Source of the DNA: Ardenticatenaceae bacterium
Lineage (GTDB): Bacteria > Chloroflexota > Anaerolineae > Promineifilales > Promineifilaceae
Direction of reading: 5' to 3'
Length of the DNA stretch: 44,814 nt
NCBI GenBank assembly: GCA_011525915.1
Contig: WYBM01000032.1
Location: 1 to 44,814, forward strand
Shown here: positions 1 through 6,894 of the stretch, in pieces
Numbering within the stretch: position 1 is the stretch's first letter
Layout of the letters: each line of letters opens with the position of its first letter
Program-made: the position numbers and the translations under genes
Notes under the pieces: model-generated
Seen by the model: only the letters and a program-made list of their open reading frames with translations
Databases searched by the model: none
What the model was told of the DNA's origin: nothing

Positions 1-240
1 GGCTGAAATGGTCTTAACAATGTCATAATCGGTTCAGGTAGAATAAGCATTTGTGACCTCTCGTTGTGGTTTGGTCACAGCTTATTCTACCTTTGTAGCT
101 TTGGCTACTTTTGTACAAAGTCGAGCTAAGGGCACGTCTGCAAATAAGTAATGTGCTTTGCGTGCCCTTTGTCACTCAACTTCTCATTCGGGCGATAATG
201 GTTGCCAACCCCGGTTGCCAACCCCGCTGATACTCTTTGC
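1..240. other. Non-coding left edge with inverted repeats
   Basis: No gene is supported here. The stretch holds a perfect 13-bp inverted repeat, AGGTAGAATAAGC (36-48) with GCTTATTCTACCT (80-92), extended inward by GTGACC/GGTCAC after a 3-nt offset. A second 9-bp inverted repeat pairs AAGGGCACG (128-136) with CGTGCCCTT (161-169). Two tandem copies of the 13-mer GGTTGCCAACCCC lie at 200-225. The stretch is just downstream of a minus-strand gene, so one hairpin may serve as its terminator, but no T-run makes this clear. Confidence 0.5.
36..92. repeat. 57-bp inverted repeat (13-bp perfect arms)
   Basis: The arms 36-48 and 80-92 are perfect reverse complements, and GTGACC (53-58) pairs with GGTCAC (73-78) further in. 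The total is about 19 paired bases around a short loop. It could be the end of a small mobile element, a repeat unit or a transcript-end hairpin. The sequence alone does not decide. Confidence 0.6.
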
Positions 241-996
241 TCACTGCGAGGGTTGACCAATAATCATCTCTGTTTCTCCGCGAACCATCAGATACCCGTT
301 TTCGCTGGCTTGAGAAAAGAATCTTTTTGCTTCTTGTTCAAGCACATTAAAAAGTGGATTATCGTCATCAGGCATATATGATGCTGATGTTAATGCACCC
401 ATAAATTCTTCCCAATTCTGACGAAACTGAAAAGGAAATATTTTCCTTTGATACTCATTGTTTCCAAAAAAATAGCTGACTGACTTCTCCTGCGGTTTCT
501 TGACGGTGACTGAGAAATCGGCTCCATACTCGGCACTCATCAGCTTGCCAATGGCTTTGTTGCGCTCTTGATCCGTGCCATAATTTCTCAGAATGGCTAA
601 CCATCCTTTTTTCCTGCAAATTCGCAACATTTCCCGCCTGGCCGGTTCAGGATCAAACCAGTGAATTGCTTGAGCAACTGTGATCAAATCTACTGATTCT
701 TCAGGCAGTCCAGTTTCTGCAGCAGAACCTTCTATAACGGTGACTGAAGGGACATTGCCTAACTCCCTGATCGCAATGTATCTCATTTCCCGGTTGGGTT
801 CAATAGCATAAACTCTTTGCACTTTATCCACGAAATGCCTGGTTAGAATCCCTGTACCTGCTCCAATATCAGCAATGACTGAATCATTGGAAAGTTGCGC
901 TATTTCAAAAATAGCATCAACTGCCTTCGTAGAATAATCCCATCGGTACTTTGCGTATTTTTCAGCTTTGGTTGAATATATTGTTTTTGTGTCCAT
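241..996 (-). CDS. Class I SAM-dependent methyltransferase
   Basis: The 251-aa product has the class I methyltransferase Rossmann fold. Motif I, DIGAGTG, lies at residues 43-49, an acidic residue follows in YAIEPNREM, and motif IV-like 'DLITVAQAIHWFD' follows the pattern of the type-11 methyltransferase family. These enzymes transfer a methyl group from S-adenosylmethionine to a small molecule, and the acceptor cannot be read from sequence. The ATG at 996 is preceded by GAAGAAGG, a usable ribosome binding site. It is the last gene of a minus-strand run with gaps of only 31-37 nt (aldo/keto reductase, kinase-fold protein, alpha/beta hydrolase, this gene), so co-transcription is likely. Local base composition is clearly more AT-rich than the genes after 6 kb, and no ACGGCCGT site is present. 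Confidence 0.85.
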   Translation of the reverse strand: MDTKTIYSTKAEKYAKYRWDYSTKAVDAIFEIAQLSNDSVIADIGAGTGILTRHFVDKVQRVYAIEPNREMRYIAIRELGNVPSVTVIEGSAAETGLPEESVDLITVAQAIHWFDPEPARREMLRICRKKGWLAILRNYGTDQERNKAIGKLMSAEYGADFSVTVKKPQEKSVSYFFGNNEYQRKIFPFQFRQNWEEFMGALTSASYMPDDDNPLFNVLEQEAKRFFSQASENGYLMVRGETEMIIGQPSQ

Positions 997-1027
997 TTAC
1001 CTTCTTCGCTTAGATGGAATTTGGCGG

Positions 1028-2038
1028 CTACCGTCTGCTTAAATCACTCTGAGAAAGATCAACTTCAAACATAGACATGTTTGTGTTAAAAAAATCGTTA
1101 ATTCTGGGTATGATCTGTTCTTTTCGAACAACAAAACAGATATGTCCTCCATCTTTGATTTCAATGAGGGAGCTATTTTGCGCAACCTCCGCAATCCATC
1201 TTGCCTGATCTATTGAAACCAAAGGATCGGTTGGACTATGAATAACCAGAATGGGCACTGCAATTTCCCCGGTAGGGTATTGTTGTAAGTTTGTGATTTG
1301 CTTATCGTCGTTCTGCACACCGGCAATGCGCAGGCTAGATGTTACAAGCGGCTGATAAAGTTCCCGAATGATGGCCATTTTTTCGGCATCCTGATTAACC
1401 TGGTAGCCCAAAGCTTGATCCACGCCATTCATTTTCATCAAACCCTGCAAATTGAGTTTAAATAAAAGCCACCACAAGAAATCAAACCGCAGTGTTACTG
1501 CTTGTGCCCGGATAATTGCTTTCATGATAACTGGCAAAGGCGGCGGGGCTATTGTAATTGCAGACATCAAGACGAGACCCAGGCACCGCTCTGGATAGCG
1601 CATTACAAATTGCAGGGCTGACGGGCCGCCACCAGATACGCCAATCATACCCGCCTGTGAAATTCCAAGTTTATCAAGCAGTTGTGCATAGCTATCGGCT
1701 TGTTGTGTCGGTGTTTGCCCTGTTTCCAAAGATGAACGCAGGTAGCCGGCACGTGAAACCACAATAAGTTGAAAGCCCTCGTCAAGAAAGAGTTTGGCTA
1801 TGCCCAGCCCCTGATCATAACCGCCAAGGGTGCCATGTGAAATCAAGACAGGTACGCCTGTACCGATGATGGTGTATTCGATACGGCCGTTAACTGTCTC
1901 CACTATTTGACTATTACTTTCCAGGCGCGTAACGATATCTTTCCGGTCTCGTTTAAATCGGGTGAGTACAAACGTACCCAGCGCACCGAATGCGAGACCT
2001 GCGCCAATGGCTAATTGTCGGCGTTTCTTCTTTATCAT
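1028..2038 (-). CDS. Membrane-anchored alpha/beta hydrolase
   Basis: This 336-aa alpha/beta-hydrolase-fold protein has a positively charged N-terminus and one hydrophobic segment (about residues 8-26), which suggests an uncleaved membrane anchor. The catalytic triad is readable: Ser135 in the nucleophile elbow GVSGGG, Asp271 in SPTDPLVS, and His299 in DGGHICF. An HGTLGG oxyanion-type segment lies at about 68-73. The fold hydrolyses esters, lactones or similar bonds, and the substrate is unknown. The ATG is preceded by GAGGA. An 11-bp direct repeat (TTGTATAAATC on the plus strand at 2040-2050 and 2062-2072, period 22 bp) lies just upstream and overlaps the stop of the preceding gene. Confidence 0.85.
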   Translation of the reverse strand: MIKKKRRQLAIGAGLAFGALGTFVLTRFKRDRKDIVTRLESNSQIVETVNGRIEYTIIGTGVPVLISHGTLGGYDQGLGIAKLFLDEGFQLIVVSRAGYLRSSLETGQTPTQQADSYAQLLDKLGISQAGMIGVSGGGPSALQFVMRYPERCLGLVLMSAITIAPPPLPVIMKAIIRAQAVTLRFDFLWWLLFKLNLQGLMKMNGVDQALGYQVNQDAEKMAIIRELYQPLVTSSLRIAGVQNDDKQITNLQQYPTGEIAVPILVIHSPTDPLVSIDQARWIAEVAQNSSLIEIKDGGHICFVVRKEQIIPRINDFFNTNMSMFEVDLSQSDLSRR

Positions 2039-2070
2039 CTTGTATAAATCCTCATCAGGTGTTGTATAAA

Positions 2071-2991
2071 TCAGACAGCAGGTCTCTCCAAATTGTCAAG
2101 CATATCATTGGCGATCTTTTCCAGTAGTGGTGAGATACTTGGGTCTGTTTGCGGGCTGACGTTGCCATTCAGCGTTTGCCCTATGGTGCCCATAAAGCGG
2201 ACACTGTACAGAAGCGCATAAAAATCAACCATCTGTAATTGACGTGTAGAGAGGCCTAAGAATTGGCACCAGTAATCTACAAAATCACAATCTTGCCTCA
2301 TTATCAGCAAGATTGTTTTGCCACGGCCGATTGCCAGAAGGGGATCACCGTACCACAAAGCATCCACATCAATAATTCCAGAAACTATTCCATCCTGTAT
2401 AATGACATTGCGCACATTCAAATCATACAAGAATGCAACAGGCTCAACTGCGCACAAGTAGCCCATATTTTCTTCAATCTTCTCGCGCACATGGTCAATA
2501 AACCGCTTTTGTGGGGTGTTTGGCCGCGCCGCCAAAATATCGCGCTCACTTCTTTTAACAATGGTGCGTATGACATCAACCCAGGGATAAATGGTTTCAA
2601 AATGGTGCTGCTCTAGCGAATGAACCTTTTGCTGTATTTCTGCTATGGTGTAAGCAATGCTCTTTTTTTCCTGCATGGACAAGAAGGGATACACATCTTC
2701 CAAATCAGAGCCTGGCAGCCGCTCATAGACAGCATAGGAATGATGATCAACCTCGCCCGTATAGTAGATTTCAGGCAATGGTATGCCAGTGTCTTCTAAT
2801 CTTTTATGCCAATAGATACCACGTTCCAATTCGGTACGTCTTTCTGGCCGTGCAATGCGAACAACGTAAGGGAATGTATCGTTCGTCACCACATCAAAAA
2901 CGTAATGTGAAAGTCCGGAAGGAAATCGTCTTATAGAAGCCACGGGCTTTCCAGATGTCTCCTCGATTATTTTTCGAACACACTCTTCCAT
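2071..2991 (-). CDS. Aminoglycoside phosphotransferase (APH)-family kinase
   Basis: This 306-aa protein has the APH/choline kinase fold. The N-lobe has a nucleotide-binding beta sheet with a likely lysine-substitute arginine in 'YVVRIARPE'. The catalytic loop reads FLYDLNVRN, where the usual H-G-D-x4-N becomes L-Y-D-x4-N, so the catalytic Asp and the metal-binding Asn are kept but the His and Gly before the Asp are replaced. The metal-binding DxD follows in 'GIIDVDALWYGDP'. Family members phosphorylate aminoglycosides, macrolides, choline, homoserine or sugars, and the substrate is open. It sits in a tight minus-strand run between an aldo/keto reductase and a hydrolase. A resistance role is possible but not shown. 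Confidence 0.8.
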   Translation of the reverse strand: MEECVRKIIEETSGKPVASIRRFPSGLSHYVFDVVTNDTFPYVVRIARPERRTELERGIYWHKRLEDTGIPLPEIYYTGEVDHHSYAVYERLPGSDLEDVYPFLSMQEKKSIAYTIAEIQQKVHSLEQHHFETIYPWVDVIRTIVKRSERDILAARPNTPQKRFIDHVREKIEENMGYLCAVEPVAFLYDLNVRNVIIQDGIVSGIIDVDALWYGDPLLAIGRGKTILLIMRQDCDFVDYWCQFLGLSTRQLQMVDFYALLYSVRFMGTIGQTLNGNVSPQTDPSISPLLEKIANDMLDNLERPAV

Positions 2992-3028
2992 GGTTTAGGT
3001 TCATTCCCCTATCATACACACTAAGAAG

Positions 3029-4072
3029 CTACCAGGCATAAGCTTCTGGCGCTTCGCCCCCTGGTCCTGGCCAGATTTTTTCCAAACGACCCATGATTCC
3101 ATCATTCAGATGGATCTCAAGTGCCCGCAGGCTGCCGGTAAGCTGCGCTACCGTCCGCGGCCCGATGATTGGCGCGGTGAGAACGGGATTGTGGAGCAGC
3201 CAGGCCAGGGCCACGTCTGCTGGCTTTTCCCCCAATTCCTTGCAGAGTGAGTCATAAGCAATAAGTTTTTCATGGTGAGTTTTGATAGTTTCATCGAGGT
3301 GGCGGCGACGGCCGATTTCGCCTTCCGGAAGTTTACCGGCCAATAGCCCTACGGCCAGCGGACTCCAGGCTATAAGCCCCAGCCCATACTCGCGGCAAGC
3401 CGGGATGACCTCTAATTCAACAGTACGATTGCTGAGATTATATATGCTTTGCTCACAAGTCAGCCCAAGGAAAGAACGCGCCGCTGCCTTTTCACAAGCT
3501 TGGGCAATATGCCAGCCGGCAAAATTGCTGCTGCCTATATACAGCACTTTACCTTGTTGCACCAATAGTTCCATCGCCTGCCATATCTCTTCCCAAGGCG
3601 TTTCATGCTTAAGATGAGATGGACGACTTATCTGTCGATCTGGCAGACCCCATGATTCCTTATCTGCGGATGTTGGTTCGCCGCGGTCAATGTGATGCAT
3701 GAAGTAAATGTCAATATGGTCTGTTTTTAACCGGCGCAAACTGTTTTCACAAGCCTGGCGAATGTGGTATGCTGAGAGGCCGCGATCGTTGACGCCATGA
3801 CCCATTGGGCCGAATACTTTGGTTGTTAACACAATTTGCTCTCTACGGCCGTTTCCCTGAGCCAGCCAGTTGCCGATGATTTTTTCTGTCTCGCCTGCAA
3901 AGTCTTGCGAACCGTACATATTGGCCGTATCAATGAAGTTGATGCCCAAATCAAACGCCTTGTCCAGCATCGTGTGAGACTCTTTTTCTGACCTGATCGG
4001 GCCAAACATCATTGTACCCAAGCACAATCTACTGACAATCAATCCTGTTCTTCCCAGATGTGTGTACTGCAT
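3029..4072 (-). CDS. Aldo/keto reductase
   Basis: This 347-aa protein is a complete member of the aldo/keto reductase superfamily, close to the YajO/Tas-like group: it starts 'MQYTHLGRTGLIVSRLCLGTM', split here as the typical N-terminal strand and loop. The catalytic tetrad is visible as Asp48 and Tyr53 (FIDTANMYG), Lys85 (LTTKVFG) and a His at 126-127 (YFMHH). The NADPH-binding tail 'PIIGPRTVAQL' is present. It reduces an aldehyde or ketone with NADPH in the cytoplasm, and the substrate is not predictable. The start has AGAGGTAGAGA upstream. It is the first gene of the 4072-to-241 minus-strand run. The 125-bp gap upstream holds a long imperfect hairpin repeat. Confidence 0.9.
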   Translation of the reverse strand: MQYTHLGRTGLIVSRLCLGTMMFGPIRSEKESHTMLDKAFDLGINFIDTANMYGSQDFAGETEKIIGNWLAQGNGRREQIVLTTKVFGPMGHGVNDRGLSAYHIRQACENSLRRLKTDHIDIYFMHHIDRGEPTSADKESWGLPDRQISRPSHLKHETPWEEIWQAMELLVQQGKVLYIGSSNFAGWHIAQACEKAAARSFLGLTCEQSIYNLSNRTVELEVIPACREYGLGLIAWSPLAVGLLAGKLPEGEIGRRRHLDETIKTHHEKLIAYDSLCKELGEKPADVALAWLLHNPVLTAPIIGPRTVAQLTGSLRALEIHLNDGIMGRLEKIWPGPGGEAPEAYAW

Positions 4073-4097
4073 TCTCTACCTCTTGATTTACTTCAGT

Positions 4098-4197
4098 ACC
4101 AGCACCAGTGATCAGAAGTCAGTCATCAGTGTTCAGTAGACTATGTCCGGAAGTAGGCCAGCACTGAACACTGTCCACTGATGACTGAAAACTAATA
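4098..4197. repeat. Imperfect long hairpin repeat, copy 1
   Basis: The left arm carries AGTCAGTCATCAGTGTTCAG (about 4117-4136). The right arm carries the reverse complement words CACTGAACACTG and CACTGATGACTGAAAACT (about 4164-4193). The arms are built from near-repeats of a 7-8 nt unit (CAGTGTT, CAGTCATC), so the region can fold on itself in several registers. A second element of the same kind lies at 6600-6693. It sits between two minus-strand genes and could end the upstream transcript. Confidence 0.65.
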
Positions 4198-5421
4198 CTA
4201 GATACCCTCACCAAACATAGTTGGTAGATCAAGAAAATGTAACACTTCTACCCATGCCTGGCGCTCAGCTTGCGCATTACTCACTTGTTCCACTCCCCCA
4301 TAAGTGATAGTTGGTAAGCTTGGAATACTTAGGCTGTGACCAGCCTGTGCCAATGATAGATGTTTGCTCGCCTGAGTACGCCCCACAGCTTTCATCCTTC
4401 GCAACATGTTGTCGGCCATTTGGGTCGAAGGCCACACGTTGTCCTTAGTCGCCGAAATCAACAGAACCGGTGCAGAAATCTTTTCTACGGGGATGGCCGC
4501 CGCCGCAATCATCTCTTGATCTTGCCAACCATTTGCATCAAAATGTCCATTTGCGAACAAAGCAAAGGGCACCGGTTGACTCTGATAGCACCAGGATGAT
4601 TGTGAGACCGTGCCTTGTTGTGAAAAACCGCACCAAACCAACGAACTGGGGACATAGGCAACCACGCGCTTGATTTCAGGATAGATCGTTGCTAACAATA
4701 GTGCCAGTTCTGCACCTTTGGAATAGCCAATCGCCGTCAAATCATTGAGGCTGAGGTCTGTTTGGTCAGTTAAAAAGCCATGGGCCCTTGCAAAACATTC
4801 CAGGGGGAGTTCTGTGAATTGTTGAGGCAAACCAAACTCCCCTCGCCAGTCAAAGTAAGCGATGGCCATCGTGGCACAACCACGTGAGGCTAGAACTGAG
4901 GCCACCTGATGAGACCAGGTAAAACCGCCACCCGAGCCGCCAAATACCATCGCTGTTGTCCTGGGAATGCTTTGGGCAGGCATAAACAAGGTTGCAATCA
5001 GACCATCTTCTTGGATATCAATTCTGTTGATAGCTGTGTTTAGAAAGCGTCGGATCAAGGTGGCTTCGGCAATGATTTTGTGATTGTTTTCGGCCGTTAG
5101 GGTCACCGACAGCGGGGTGAGAGAATTGGTAGCAGGTCGATGAATCCTATTTTCTGTTCCATCAGTTTGTGCCTGCATTGACCAAAACAGCCCCATAGGA
5201 TCAGGCTGCTGGTAAGACCCCGATTGGGGTCGGGCTGACTGTAATTTAATCTTGCCCAACGCATCGCTCTGAAACAGGGCCTGACTAGCCCAGGTGTGGC
5301 CAAAATCATCCTGAAATTGAGCCCGAATAACCGCCAACGTATGGGGTGCCAATTCGTGTAATTCAATCGCAACTGCTTCATCGATCATTGCATCTACAGC
5401 CGATATTTGGAAATATGCCAT
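4198..5421 (-). CDS. Acyl-CoA thioesterase/BAAT-family hydrolase
   Basis: The protein (about 407 aa from the chosen start) has the two-part architecture of the acyl-CoA thioester hydrolase/bile acid-CoA:amino acid N-acyltransferase family. It has an N-terminal beta-sandwich (first ~130 residues, 'IELHELAPHTLAVIRAQF') and a C-terminal alpha/beta hydrolase domain. The nucleophile elbow is GYSKG with Ser234, and candidate Asp (ATKDNVW) and His (AGHSL) follow. A serine rather than a cysteine nucleophile favours thioester hydrolysis over amidation. I chose the ATG at 5421 over an upstream start at 5496 because AAGGG lies 7-8 nt before it and because the longer form would overlap the MerR gene. It starts only 4 nt after the MerR stop, so the two form one operon under the MerR promoter. 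Confidence 0.85.
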   Translation of the reverse strand: MAYFQISAVDAMIDEAVAIELHELAPHTLAVIRAQFQDDFGHTWASQALFQSDALGKIKLQSARPQSGSYQQPDPMGLFWSMQAQTDGTENRIHRPATNSLTPLSVTLTAENNHKIIAEATLIRRFLNTAINRIDIQEDGLIATLFMPAQSIPRTTAMVFGGSGGGFTWSHQVASVLASRGCATMAIAYFDWRGEFGLPQQFTELPLECFARAHGFLTDQTDLSLNDLTAIGYSKGAELALLLATIYPEIKRVVAYVPSSLVWCGFSQQGTVSQSSWCYQSQPVPFALFANGHFDANGWQDQEMIAAAAIPVEKISAPVLLISATKDNVWPSTQMADNMLRRMKAVGRTQASKHLSLAQAGHSLSIPSLPTITYGGVEQVSNAQAERQAWVEVLHFLDLPTMFGEGI

Positions 5422-5425
5422 GCTA

Positions 5426-5806
5426 CTACCCTTGTTCTTCGTCTTGGTCAGCCAGTGCCTTGTGGTACCAGGCAATCTTGTTTTCGATACGTTCAAGCTG
5501 CAGCTCTAGCGCCTCTATATGTGTCTTAACAACTTCACGATGGGCTTCAAGAAGATGGCAGCGCTCATGTCCGGTTCCCTCCTGATAGCAGAGGTCTACG
5601 TAACGTTTCAGGCGCTTGATCGGCATACCGCTATCCCTCATGCAGGTGAGAAACTCGATCCAACCGAGATCTTCCTCGCTATAGCGACGGTGTCCATTAG
5701 ACAGACGTTGGACATCTCGAATGAGACCTTCTCGTTCATAATAGTGAAGAGAGGCGACGCTGACACCTGTTGCTTGTGCTGCTTGTTTTATGCTGTAACT
5801 TGTCAT
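5426..5806 (-). CDS. MerR-family transcriptional regulator
   Basis: The 126-aa protein starts with the MerR winged helix-turn-helix (SIKQAAQATGVSVASLHYYEREGLI), continues with the wing arginines (NGHRRYSEEDLGWIEFL), and ends in a long dimerisation helix (about residues 80-115, heptad-like 'LELQLERIENKIAWYHKAL'). It has no C-terminal effector domain and no cysteine metal site. Its only cysteines are in CMRDSG, LCYQEG and RCHLLE, so it resembles the SoxR-like or TipAN-like short regulators that sense small molecules. The TTG at 5821 is possible on paper but lies inside the -10 box. The ATG at 5806 is therefore preferred, which makes the mRNA leaderless. It probably controls itself and the downstream thioesterase. 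Confidence 0.88.
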   Translation of the reverse strand: MTSYSIKQAAQATGVSVASLHYYEREGLIRDVQRLSNGHRRYSEEDLGWIEFLTCMRDSGMPIKRLKRYVDLCYQEGTGHERCHLLEAHREVVKTHIEALELQLERIENKIAWYHKALADQDEEQG

Positions 5807-5812
5807 GGAGGT

Positions 5813-5843
5813 ATTGTACAACCTGAAGTGTGCTTCAGGTCAA
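5813..5843 (-). promoter_or_regulatory. MerR-type promoter/operator, 19-bp spacer
   Basis: On the minus strand a -35 TTGACC (5843-5838) and a -10 TACAAT (5818-5813) are separated by exactly 19 bp. This overlong spacer is the hallmark of promoters activated by MerR proteins through DNA untwisting. A perfect dyad, ACCTGAAG (5821-5828) and CTTCAGGT (5833-5840) with a 4-bp centre, fills the spacer. The predicted transcription start falls at or next to the A of the ATG at 5806. Confidence 0.85.
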
Positions 5844-5969
5844 GCTTTTCTCCAGGTGCTTGCTGAATCTGGTGAATCTTGACAGGCCTGCGCCAGCGTA
5901 AGTACATATAACGCCTTATCCCCAGAGCAATAAGGTAACCATCACCCTTTCCTGACACTCAACGGGCCA

Positions 5970-6000
5970 GTGACACTGTCCTTGTTTTGTGAGATACTAT
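5970..6000 (+). promoter_or_regulatory. Possible promoter for the histidine phosphatase
   Basis: A -10-like TACTAT (5995-6000) lies 5 nt before the ATG at 6006, with GTGACA (5970-5975) or TGACAC (5971-5976) as a weak -35 at 18-19 bp. With no ribosome binding site visible, this would again give a leaderless transcript. The evidence is pattern only. Confidence 0.35.
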
Positions 6001-6005
6001 CAACA

Positions 6006-6587
6006 ATGCCTGCTATGTTACCGCGTTATCTGATATTGGTCCGCCATTCGGACGTAGACCTGGTTCCAGGCAAGCCAAGCCACGAGTGGCGGTTGTCGGC
6101 GCACGGCCGTGCCCGCTGCCGTGCCTTTGCCCCTAAACTCCAGCCATACCGGCCTACTATGTTCATAACCAGCCTGGAGCCCAAAGCGGCCGAAACCGGC
6201 CAGATCATGGCTGAAACGATTGGTGTGCCCTGGCAAACGGCCGTTAACCTGCATGAGCACGAACGGCATACCATACCTTATTATGACCGGCTTGAAGATT
6301 TCCATGCGGTGGTTGAGCAACTCTTTTTACGGCCAGATGACCTGGTGCTGGGAGAAGAAACGGCCGTACAGGCATCTGCCCGGTTTGCTGCGGCCGTGCG
6401 GGCGGTACTCACCGCACATCCCGTTGGTAACCCGGTCATCGTCACCCACGGCACGGTGATCTCCCTCTTCGTCCACCGATACAACCCCCAACTGGCCCCC
6501 ATTGCCTTTTGGCGGCAGCTCACCCTGCCTGCCGCCATCATCCTGTCTCGACCTGATTTCTGTTTTATCACCCAGGTCACCCCATAA
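6006..6587 (+). CDS. Histidine phosphatase (phosphoglycerate mutase-like) family protein
   Basis: This 193-aa protein of the branch-1 histidine phosphatase superfamily has its catalytic motif near the N-terminus as RHSDVD (the RHG motif with Ser for Gly). The second-half catalytic His is in VIVTHGTV, and the catalytic acid region is near 'LVLGEETAVQASARF'. Such enzymes remove phosphate from small phosphoesters through a phosphohistidine. It is short and lacks the mutase insertions, so a phosphatase rather than a mutase is likely. The start is uncertain between ATG 6006 and ATG 6015. No Shine-Dalgarno sequence precedes either, and a -10-like TACTAT ends 5 nt upstream of 6006. It is divergent from the MerR operon and contains three ACGGCCGT sites. 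Confidence 0.78.
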   Translation: MPAMLPRYLILVRHSDVDLVPGKPSHEWRLSAHGRARCRAFAPKLQPYRPTMFITSLEPKAAETGQIMAETIGVPWQTAVNLHEHERHTIPYYDRLEDFHAVVEQLFLRPDDLVLGEETAVQASARFAAAVRAVLTAHPVGNPVIVTHGTVISLFVHRYNPQLAPIAFWRQLTLPAAIILSRPDFCFITQVTP

Positions 6588-6599
6588 GGCCAGTACCCG

Positions 6600-6693
6600 T
6601 CATCAGAAGTCAGTGACCAGTGTTCAGTGCACAGTTACGGGCGTCAGGCCCCACTGAAAACTGCACACTGATGACTGAAAACTGATACCAGGC
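6600..6693. repeat. Imperfect long hairpin repeat, copy 2
   Basis: This element has the same design as the one at 4098-4197. The left arm contains ATCAGAAGTCAGTGACCAGT (6602-6621) and the right arm contains CACTGATGACTGAAAACTGA (about 6666-6685). The shared words ATCAGAAGTCAGT and CACTGATGACTGAAAACT show that the two are copies of one family. The element follows the stop of the histidine phosphatase by 13 nt. Confidence 0.65.
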
Positions 6694-6808
6694 GCTGCCC
6701 TGCAACCCTTTTCGCTTGCTGCCTTGCCCCATACCCTTGTCATAGACACGGCCGTTACAACCCGTGAACCAATCACCCGACTGCCTAGCCCCCACAGTTA
6801 GGGGACGA

Positions 6809-6839
6809 TATAATTATCAGGCGGTTGTCTGCAACCGCC
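6809..6839 (+). promoter_or_regulatory. -10 box and leader hairpin upstream of the P5C dehydrogenase
   Basis: A perfect TATAAT at 6809-6814 is followed at the expected start of the transcript by an 8-bp hairpin, GGCGGTTG (6820-6827) with CAACCGCC (6832-6839). No convincing -35 lies 16-18 bp upstream; instead a CCCC...GGGG inverted repeat (about 6789-6804) occupies the spacer and could be an activator or repressor site. The 5' leader to the ATG is about 74 nt. Confidence 0.4.
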
Positions 6840-6894
6840 CAAATCCCACAATTTTCTGCGGACATGCATGAAGCAGTGTCGCAAGGAGGCAACG

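Noticed and set aside
200..225. Two tandem GGTTGCCAACCCC copies as a possible CRISPR or satellite
   Set aside because: There are only two units with no spacers. No CRISPR array or cas gene was seen anywhere in the window.
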